Shown here: positions 1 to 5,762 of the stretch, one piece after another
Position numbering within the stretch: position 1 is the first letter of the stretch
Layout of the letters: each line of letters starts with the position of its first letter
Assembly (NCBI GenBank): GCA_021828635.1
Contig: JAJZEJ010000691.1
Coordinates: forward strand, 1 to 10,222
Reading direction: 5' to 3'
Length of the DNA: 10,222 nucleotides
Source: Chloroflexota bacterium
GTDB taxonomy: Bacteria; Chloroflexota; Ktedonobacteria; Ktedonobacterales; Ktedonobacteraceae
Notes under the pieces: generated by a model
Database searches by the model: none
The model's input: the letters and a program-made list of their open reading frames with translations, nothing else
Told to the model about the DNA's origin: nothing
Translations under genes and position numbers: made by a program

Positions 1-56
1 GGCGGCTCAGGAATTTGGATAGATGTCTTAGGTTGAATATCGGTAATGTTACGCAT
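1..56 (-). CDS. 5' end of an unidentified protein (partial)
   Basis: Only the first 18 complete codons are in the window; the product begins MRNITDIQPKTSIQIPEP and runs off the left edge. The ATG (bases 56-54, minus strand) is preceded by AAGGAG about 8 bases upstream, a convincing ribosome binding site, so this is a genuine gene start. The visible residues are polar and Pro/Ile-rich, with no signal peptide or membrane segment, and I do not recognise a family. The gene is co-directional with the redox pair at 289-5340, but 232 bases of repeat-rich DNA separate them, so it may be a third operon member or have its own promoter. Confidence 0.7.
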   Translation of the reverse strand, partial: MRNITDIQPKTSIQIPEP

Positions 57-97
57 GATAGATTCTCCTTACGCATCAGGATAATGATGCCATTGGC

Positions 98-132
98 GGC
101 ATAACAGGTATTTTCCATATCCCTGTTATGCC
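98..132 (-). repeat. Perfect 11-bp inverted repeat (hairpin) upstream of the partial gene
   Basis: GGCATAACAGG (98-108) is exactly complementary to CCTGTTATGCC (122-132), with a 13-base loop. On the minus transcript it lies after the cytochrome b gene and about 42 bases before the partial gene's start. There is no U-tract on the minus-strand 3' side, so it is a poor intrinsic terminator. It could be an attenuator, a processing or stability hairpin, or an operator. The left arm can also form a smaller stem with ATGCC at 87-91, which would compete with the large one. Confidence 0.6.
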
Positions 133-170
133 AGAGAAAGTTGTTCTGTATGGAGGGAGGGTTGTTCATC

Positions 171-206
171 CTTGAACTTTCTCCCGGACAGGTCTTGTAC
201 TTTCTC
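171..206. repeat. Imperfect 13-bp direct repeat, with an inverted partial copy nearby
   Basis: CTTGAACTTTCTC (171-183) and CTTGTACTTTCTC (194-206) match at 12 of 13 positions and start 23 bases apart. A partial inverted copy, GAGAAAGTT, lies at 134-142. They sit between the cytochrome b gene and the partial gene, where a regulator binding the upstream region would be expected. No protein can be assigned. Confidence 0.45.
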
Positions 207-228
207 TCTACACCAATAAGGATAGTTG

Positions 229-240
229 CGTGACATCACG
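229..240. promoter_or_regulatory. CGTGA-N2-TCACG dyad
   Basis: CGTGACATCACG has perfect 5-bp arms around a 2-base centre. A closely related dyad, CGTGATTTATCACG, lies at 5527-5540 over the promoter of the redox operon. The spacing is too tight for a classic CRP or FNR site. It is a possible operator, but short enough to arise by chance. Confidence 0.3.
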
Positions 241-246
241 GGCAGA

Positions 247-285
247 TCACAGCAAGCGGAAGCATTCTCACAGCGCACTCACAGC
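247..285. repeat. Three TCACAGC direct repeats in helical phase
   Basis: TCACAGC occurs at 247-253, 268-274 and 279-285. The start-to-start distances are 21 and 11 bases, about two turns and one turn of B-DNA, so all three copies face the same side of the helix. They lie just past the cytochrome b stop codon and far upstream of the partial gene. On the minus strand the unit reads GCTGTGA, which contains a CRP-like half site, but the copies are tandem rather than inverted. Confidence 0.4.
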
Positions 286-288
286 AAA

Positions 289-1203
289 TTAGTAAGGGAC
301 GCTATGCCCAAGCAGTTGCAGGACGATTTTGGCTAGGCCAAACAGGCTGTGTAAGCCGATAGCGGTGAAGCCGAAACAAGCCAGCGTGATGTGAACATAG
401 CGCCAGCCCCGAATGATGGTGCGGGCGCGTCGCTGGCGTTTGAGCGATTGTGTCAGCTGGTGGTGTTGTGAGAGGGCTTCCCAGGCACGCTGAAAATCTT
501 CCTGTTCGTGAGCTGGCAATGCGGGTGGTATACTTTTAAACGATAGGGAGCCGCGTAGGATGCCGGTGCAATAGTCTTTGAAGGCAGCGGATTTGCCCGC
601 ACTCAAGCGTCCTACCGCTAGATCAATCTCGTGCAGACGTTCTTCAACAGCTTGTGGAATCCCCACACCGTTGCGATTCGCCTCGTGCGCGATAACACGC
701 GCCTGCCACATATCCAGGAAACGTCCGATGACGCCACTGAGAACGATGAAAAACAGACCGTAGAGCGCACTCATTCCGGCAGCGCCTTGTATGAGTATTG
801 AGGGCATGAGAGTAAAATAGGGGTAGATGTTGATGAAGTCGGCGTGCCAGAGGGCGATGATGATGGCGGCAATACCAAACCAGGTGTGCAGCCAGAGCCA
901 GCCCTGTACGCTACCAGGAAGATGGCGCACGAAACGACGACGTAGCGTGTACGCGATAGTCATCAGCACCAGCACGAAGGAGACGATACCAAAGAGGCGC
1001 AACGGATCAGTATAGGCGCTGGGGTACTGTTGGGTTTTGATTGCGTAGAAAAAGATTGCGCCAATAATAGCTGTTATGACGAGCGCAATACCGAGCCAGA
1101 GCCAGGCAACGCGCGTTGTTGGTGTCTTCCAGATACGTTTAACTGGACCCGGCAATGGAGCTTGTGTTGTCTGCATCTGTTTTGTTTGTTTGGTTGCCAG
1201 CAT
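289..1203 (-). CDS. Five-helix membrane protein, probable two-heme b electron carrier
   Basis: The product is 304 residues. Hydrophobic segments lie near residues 33-54, 68-87, 103-121, 136-160 and 267-291. Helix 3 carries H106 and H120, and helix 5 carries H271 and H285: both are H-x13-H, the spacing used by ferric reductases and NADPH oxidases to hold two stacked b hemes. Basic stretches at 88-93 and in the 161-266 loop, ending in a KRQRRAR-type run, place those loops in the cytoplasm, so the N-terminus is predicted inside and the C-terminus outside. It has no flavin or NAD domain of its own; its neighbour supplies one. The ATG is preceded by GAGGAG (1214-1219), which overlaps the stop codon of the upstream fusion gene, suggesting translational coupling. 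The likely role is taking electrons from the fusion protein across the membrane. Heme binding is inferred from the histidine pattern only; an anchor subunit of another cytochrome b type is the alternative. Confidence 0.82.
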   Translation of the reverse strand: MLATKQTKQMQTTQAPLPGPVKRIWKTPTTRVAWLWLGIALVITAIIGAIFFYAIKTQQYPSAYTDPLRLFGIVSFVLVLMTIAYTLRRRFVRHLPGSVQGWLWLHTWFGIAAIIIALWHADFINIYPYFTLMPSILIQGAAGMSALYGLFFIVLSGVIGRFLDMWQARVIAHEANRNGVGIPQAVEERLHEIDLAVGRLSAGKSAAFKDYCTGILRGSLSFKSIPPALPAHEQEDFQRAWEALSQHHQLTQSLKRQRRARTIIRGWRYVHITLACFGFTAIGLHSLFGLAKIVLQLLGHSVPY

Positions 1204-1218
1204 AAAACTGTTTCTCCT

Positions 1219-4200
1219 CTATTGTACCCGTCGCCGCAGGATTTCTTCTGTTGAACCGAAAAAGACGGTTGGCTGTACACGGAAAGCCGCACCCATTGGG
1301 CAGGCTTCAACGCATGCCTGATCTTTATAGCCAGCGCAGAGGTCGCATTTGATCGCCAGCTTCTTTCTCATCTCCGCATAGCCATCGCGTGGTAGCGCCA
1401 CATCGAGTGGGCTGGGAGCGGCATTGTTGCCGGTGACGGCCATCGGAATAGGTTTACGCTTGTGTTCTCTGGTGATTCCTGTCTTGAAGAACTTGCTAAA
1501 GCGTTGCCAGCTAGTGTAACTGATCTCTTCCTCTGTCTGTCCCACATCGATGATTGAGATGGCATCATACGGGCAACGTTCAGCGCAGATACCGCAGCCA
1601 ATGCAAGTTTCGGTGATGTATACCTCACCGTCGGCGGTGCGTGCGATACCGGCACGGCTACAGAGCATACAGACCGGGTCTTGGCATTGACGGCAGGCTG
1701 TGGCGATACTGATATTGCCAACCACCATGCCTTTGCGGTTCATGCGCGAGTGGCCGTGACGGCGTGCGCAAGCCTCCTCACATTCATTACAGTGAATGCA
1801 TTTATCCAGGTCAATTACCAGGACTTCTGTACCCTCTACCACGCCGTCGCTCACGATAGCGTGAAGTCCGTCGCGTACCGCTTGCTGCGCTGGAGCCTCG
1901 ACTGAAAGTAGTTGTTTGAACTGCGCGGTCTCGACGCTAGAGGCTGCGCTTTCCACATATTCGCGTAGGCGTAAGCTGAATCGCTGCTGAACCTCTGGAT
2001 AACGCTGAAAGAGCATCATCAGCGCCGTGCGTGGAAATTCGGCGACGCGGGTGCGATTGATCGAGGTGACGGTCACCGCGCGTCCATCGCCCAGTAGATC
2101 GAGGCCGCCGGCAAAGTAATCGCCGCCCTGGCGATACGCGATGATGCGCTCGTTTTTCAATCTCAACCGGGATGCCTGTTCTACGCTTCTATTATGTCCG
2201 GTGTCTGCGACTGTGAAGCGTGCGACTTTGACAAAGCCTTCCAGAATGAGGTGTAGTGATTCACGCGCCGGACGACCCTGCTGATCGTCTTCCGCGAAGA
2301 GCCGCTCATCTCGTTCATAGCATTTAATCTGTGCCTGTGTTGCCATTGCCTGAATATCGGCATCGGCCACGCCTTGAAAGAGCGCGAGTCGTTTGAGGAT
2401 AGCACCGACAGATTGCGCGGCATGTATCTGGTCGAAGAAACGGCGTACTCGTGGGGCCAGCTCCATGAAGCGTTGCATGACCTGTTCTGGTATGCACAAC
2501 AACAACGAAGGGCTATGTGTGCGTGCGCTGGTTGGATAAGGCTGACCCGTGAGCATGCCGTATTCGCCTGCATACTCGCCGCGTTGCAGGATAGCAAGGA
2601 GCATCTCGCGCTCATCCGCCTCGGTCATGGTCAGTTCAAGGCTACCATCCAGTATCAGGTACAGCCCACGTCCATAAGCTCCCTCGCGGAAGACTGTTTC
2701 ACCTGCCTGTAAGCCTAGCAGGCGCGAGGCGGCGAAGAGATGCAGCAGGTAATTATCCGGTATAGTCTGTGTATCGCTCAATACTGGATGCTCACGCAAA
2801 CGCGCCAGTAGGAACGCTATACTCCAGCCATTGGGTAAGGTTTGCTCAATACGTTGTACATCGGGCCGATCATCCCAGGAGACGCCGAGGCGCTGCTTGA
2901 GCGAGAGCATCAGCAGATCGCGGTGATTATCGACCGGACAGACCGGCACGCAGGAGCCGCACATGATGCACTCGTAGGTGAAGCGTGCGACATGTGGAGC
3001 GACCTGTTTGGTAGTCGTGGCGCTATTGAGATCGGCAATGCTGACCATTGATGACATAGGAATGGGACACGCACTCATGCAGCGGTCGCAACCAATGCAC
3101 ATATCGATCTCAAAGTTAACGCGCTCTTTGCTCAAGGCTTGTGTTTCCTTGCGATGCGCCAGGCCGGTTATGACGGTTCGCTCTGCTAGCGGTTTCTGAC
3201 CGGGCGATTGTGTGTGTTGGCTCGCTTCGGATTGCGGCGAAATGCTTGCTTGGCGATGAGAAAAGTACAGGAGCAGGTTGCCGATCACAAGGCGGTCGCC
3301 ATGTGTGAGATGATAGGGATTGCTGATCTTCACGCGATTGACGAAGACGCCATTGCTGCTGCCAAGATCACGAATATAGAAGCCGTCGGGTGCGCTAAAT
3401 AGTTCTGCATGACGGCGTGAGCAAGCCGCATCATCAACGGGCAGATCGTTGGTCTGGTCGCGCCCAATCGTGATGCGTTTGCCGTTCTCTAACGGCATAA
3501 TAGTCGGTTGTGCATGCTGTGCCAAAACCACCAGTGTGGGCATGTTGCTTAGTGAATTGAGAAGCTGTTCTGGAATGGCGCGTGTGGTATTGGCTTGCAG
3601 TTGCGAGTCACGCACATGCAGAAAAACGGTGTTAGATGGTGAAAGCTCGTTGAATGCTGCTGGCAAGGCGCTAGTGGAGCCGGTTGCACGCAGTTGGAAG
3701 CGAAAGAGCAGGTCGCCCAAGCGCACGCGATCATCGTGGCGCAACACATAACTTTCCGCATTACTAAGTTTATGCCCATTAATATAGGTGCCATAAGAAC
3801 TACCTGTATCACGTAACTGATAGTGTCCTTGCTGATAGAGAATCTCAGCGTGCTGGCGTGAGACTGTGCCATGCTCGAACTGAAGGGCCATGTCAGTTTG
3901 TCGCCCGATAGTGATGGGCTGTCCTGTGAGCGGGCTAAGCTGGATTTCGCTGAGTGGTACTGAAAGTTGCGGGTGTGTCACCGGCACAAGGAAGGCGTTA
4001 TAGCTTGCGCCAGCGTTCTGCTCCGTCAATAGTGAAGGCAGCCTGCCGCTAGAGTTTCTGGCTTGTGCAGTGTTGGCGACGACAGCCGGTACCTGTTGTT
4101 GATCGAGCCATGTGTCAAGCTGAAAATCGTCCTGGAAGATGCGACCTGCGACCGACGAGAGGTTCACGCGGTAGTCAATCGCGCGTTTGAGTGCGCTGGC

Positions 4201-5340
4201 TTGCTGCCTATCGCCGAGCAATAGTGCGCCGACTGGAATACCATTGTGCAGGAGTAGTTTACGGTAGTTGCGTGGCTGAGGGTCTGCAATGATTGTTTGC
4301 AGGCGTGCATCCTCAAATGTCAGTGTACTGGTGCCGAGCGAGACGAAATCCAGCCCATAGAGAAATGTAGCATTATAGAACGCTCCGCTATCGGGTGGTG
4401 TATCCGCATGCTGCATAGCATAAGCTGCGATACGTGCCTGCTGAATGGCAGGATACCATTGTCCAAGCACGCGCGTCTTGCCGGTAAGGGGATCATTGGT
4501 TTCGATAACGTCACCGGCAGCAAAAATGTCAGGTGCGTTGGTACGCATGTGAGTATCGACGCGCACGCCACGCTTGCAAGCGATACCACTGGCTTGGATG
4601 AAGTCAATTAATGGCTCAATGCCGATAGCGATTAGCACAATGGCGCAAGGGATGCGGTTGCCACGTGTGGTGAGTACTTCTTTGACCTGACCATGCTGGC
4701 TGATAATTTCGGCAATCTCTTCCTCTAAACGAACATCAATGCCGTCGCGTAGCTCTTCTTGCAATACCATATCAGAGGCTGTGGTATCTAGCACCTCTGA
4801 CCAGAGCGTGCGATTACGTAACAGGTGTGTTACCTCGTAGCCCCGGTGGCGTAACGTTTCCGCGCTCTCCAGGGCTAGCGTTCCACTCCCTGTGATGACG
4901 ATGCGCTCCGCGTGTTCCAGTCGTCGTAGCACCTGCTGATAGTCTGCGATAGTGCGCAACGTAGAGACACCAGCCAGGTTGAGGCCAGGACAGGCCAGCG
5001 TTCTGGTACGCGCACCGTTGGCGAGCAGCAATTTGTGATAGCCAAGCTGCTGCCCATTGTGTAGTTGCACTATGTGACGATCAGGCTGAATACCCATCAC
5101 ACGTGCTGGAATAAAACGCAGGTGCTGCTCCTGGTAAAAGGTTGCTGGACGCGCCCACAACTTCTCTTCTAATAGGCGTCCGCCGAGGTAGTCTTTAAGC
5201 GCAGGCCGATAGTAGGCAGGAAAGGGATCATCCGCGACAATAGTGATAGAACAGTTACTATCCTCTGTCCGCAGTACCTCTGCGGCTGTAATACCGGTGA
5301 TGCCATTGCCAACAATAAGATAGGACCACTGTTTGCTCAC
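1219..5340 (-). CDS. FAD oxidoreductase-FHA-FHA-ferredoxin-cNMP-cNMP-ferredoxin fusion protein
   Basis: The product is 1373 residues and apparently soluble. Residues 1-410 resemble the NirB/rubredoxin reductase flavoprotein module: FAD-binding G11-N-G13-x2-G16, NAD(P)-binding G151-S-G153 and A274-A-G-D277. FHA1 spans about 448-548 (G469-R470, S494, H497, N521-G522) and FHA2 about 603-698 (G626-R627, S641, H644, N668). A ferredoxin module follows, with C748/751/754/758 and C791/794/797/801. Two cNMP-binding-like domains lie near 860-970 and 985-1120; neither has a standard phosphate-binding cassette. The C-terminal DmsB/HybA-like module has four cysteine groups: C1181/1184/1187/1191, C1216/1219/1224/1227, C1246/1249/1252/1256 and C1332/1335/1343/1347. 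Six [4Fe-4S] clusters are therefore possible. The likely role is NAD(P)H oxidation, passing electrons to the adjacent heme b protein under phosphopeptide or ligand control (inference). The GTG start is chosen because GAGGAG lies 7 bases upstream; a TTG start at 5361 would add seven residues but has no such site. The frame is intact throughout. Confidence 0.93.
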   Translation of the reverse strand: MSKQWSYLIVGNGITGITAAEVLRTEDSNCSITIVADDPFPAYYRPALKDYLGGRLLEEKLWARPATFYQEQHLRFIPARVMGIQPDRHIVQLHNGQQLGYHKLLLANGARTRTLACPGLNLAGVSTLRTIADYQQVLRRLEHAERIVITGSGTLALESAETLRHRGYEVTHLLRNRTLWSEVLDTTASDMVLQEELRDGIDVRLEEEIAEIISQHGQVKEVLTTRGNRIPCAIVLIAIGIEPLIDFIQASGIACKRGVRVDTHMRTNAPDIFAAGDVIETNDPLTGKTRVLGQWYPAIQQARIAAYAMQHADTPPDSGAFYNATFLYGLDFVSLGTSTLTFEDARLQTIIADPQPRNYRKLLLHNGIPVGALLLGDRQQASALKRAIDYRVNLSSVAGRIFQDDFQLDTWLDQQQVPAVVANTAQARNSSGRLPSLLTEQNAGASYNAFLVPVTHPQLSVPLSEIQLSPLTGQPITIGRQTDMALQFEHGTVSRQHAEILYQQGHYQLRDTGSSYGTYINGHKLSNAESYVLRHDDRVRLGDLLFRFQLRATGSTSALPAAFNELSPSNTVFLHVRDSQLQANTTRAIPEQLLNSLSNMPTLVVLAQHAQPTIMPLENGKRITIGRDQTNDLPVDDAACSRRHAELFSAPDGFYIRDLGSSNGVFVNRVKISNPYHLTHGDRLVIGNLLLYFSHRQASISPQSEASQHTQSPGQKPLAERTVITGLAHRKETQALSKERVNFEIDMCIGCDRCMSACPIPMSSMVSIADLNSATTTKQVAPHVARFTYECIMCGSCVPVCPVDNHRDLLMLSLKQRLGVSWDDRPDVQRIEQTLPNGWSIAFLLARLREHPVLSDTQTIPDNYLLHLFAASRLLGLQAGETVFREGAYGRGLYLILDGSLELTMTEADEREMLLAILQRGEYAGEYGMLTGQPYPTSARTHSPSLLLCIPEQVMQRFMELAPRVRRFFDQIHAAQSVGAILKRLALFQGVADADIQAMATQAQIKCYERDERLFAEDDQQGRPARESLHLILEGFVKVARFTVADTGHNRSVEQASRLRLKNERIIAYRQGGDYFAGGLDLLGDGRAVTVTSINRTRVAEFPRTALMMLFQRYPEVQQRFSLRLREYVESAASSVETAQFKQLLSVEAPAQQAVRDGLHAIVSDGVVEGTEVLVIDLDKCIHCNECEEACARRHGHSRMNRKGMVVGNISIATACRQCQDPVCMLCSRAGIARTADGEVYITETCIGCGICAERCPYDAISIIDVGQTEEEISYTSWQRFSKFFKTGITREHKRKPIPMAVTGNNAAPSPLDVALPRDGYAEMRKKLAIKCDLCAGYKDQACVEACPMGAAFRVQPTVFFGSTEEILRRRVQ

Positions 5341-5347
5341 AACGTTA

Positions 5348-5353
5348 CTCCTC
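5348..5353 (-). promoter_or_regulatory. Ribosome binding site fixing a GTG start
   Basis: GAGGAG on the minus strand lies 7 bases before the GTG at 5340-5338. This decides for the GTG over the in-frame TTG at 5361, which lies upstream of this site. The protein then begins MSKQWSYLIVGNG, placing the FAD-binding glycines at residues 11-16, as is normal for such flavoproteins. Confidence 0.75.
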
Positions 5354-5510
5354 GCCTGCAAAGTCCTGAATGTATGTTACTCTTTTCCATAATAGCGTTT
5401 TTTGTTTATCAAAGGGATAATTGCAGACCTTTTTAGTACTCTTGTACTTCTTTATTCCCTGACCACTTTTCCCAAAGGGTGGGAACTTGGTATAGTGCAA
5501 CGATATGAGA

Positions 5511-5539
5511 ATTATATGAAGTAGGGCGTGATTTATCAC
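5511..5539 (-). promoter_or_regulatory. Predicted sigma-70-type promoter of the redox operon
   Basis: On the minus strand GTGATA (5539-5534, 4 of 6 to consensus) is followed after exactly 17 bases by TATAAT (5516-5511, perfect). Transcription would start near 5504 and give a leader of about 165 bases before the GTG start. The -35 box lies within the dyad at 5527-5540, so a protein bound there would compete with RNA polymerase. Confidence 0.5.
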
Positions 5540-5540
5540 G
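5527..5540. promoter_or_regulatory. CGTGAT-N2-ATCACG dyad, possible operator
   Basis: CGTGATTTATCACG has perfect 6-bp arms around TT and covers the predicted -35 box of the minus promoter. That is the classic position of a repressor site. A shorter relative occurs at 229-240. No regulator gene is visible in the window. Confidence 0.45.
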
Positions 5541-5648
5541 TCCGAAAAAACTGTTTATCGCGCCTTAAAAACCAAGTAGACAAGAAACCTGTTGGTAAAG
5601 AAAGACACATCTTGTCCTACCCACAAGTCCTGTACGAAGCAGGCAAAA

Positions 5649-5677
5649 TTGACGAGATAGAGAGGGCTGTGTACACT
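5649..5677 (+). promoter_or_regulatory. Predicted sigma-70-type promoter of the pseudokinase gene
   Basis: TTGACG (5649-5654, 5 of 6 to consensus) is followed by a 17-base spacer and TACACT (5672-5677, 4 of 6). Transcription would begin near 5684, leaving about 78 bases of leader before the preferred ATG at 5763. Confidence 0.5.
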
Positions 5678-5762
5678 TCTCATGAAAGTAAATCAAGTGA
5701 AACATGCCTCTCGATATTAAGAAATGATTAAATCGAAGAGAGCATGTCGTTGGGGGATGAAT

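Larger units (their letters stand above)
5341..5762. other. Divergent control region between the redox operon and the pseudokinase gene
   Basis: These 422 AT-rich bases contain no convincing gene. They hold the minus promoter (5511-5539), the plus promoter (5649-5677), the dyad at 5527-5540 and smaller symmetries. TTCCCA/TGGGAA (5469-5474/5480-5485) and AGTAC/GTACT (5435-5439/5444-5448) would lie in the roughly 165-base leader of the redox transcript. GACAAG/CTTGTC (5579-5584/5611-5616) lies between the two promoters. Short open frames exist here but lack ribosome binding sites and protein-like composition. No tRNA or recognisable riboswitch was seen. Confidence 0.6.

Noticed and set aside
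5345..5539. Minus-strand 64-codon open frame just before the fusion gene
   Set aside because: It overlaps the promoter and leader, has low-complexity composition (Lys/Thr/Phe) and no ribosome site; better explained as AT-rich control DNA.
5528..5731. Plus-strand 67-codon open frame in the divergent region
   Set aside because: It would start at a GTG inside the dyad without a ribosome site, would contain the pseudokinase promoter, and has no recognisable protein pattern.
5724..5762. Earlier ATG starts (5724, 5757) for the pseudokinase gene
   Set aside because: Neither has a well-placed ribosome site. The extra residues are basic and unlike the start of kinase-family proteins. The ATG at 5763 with GGGGG upstream fits better, though 5757 cannot be excluded.
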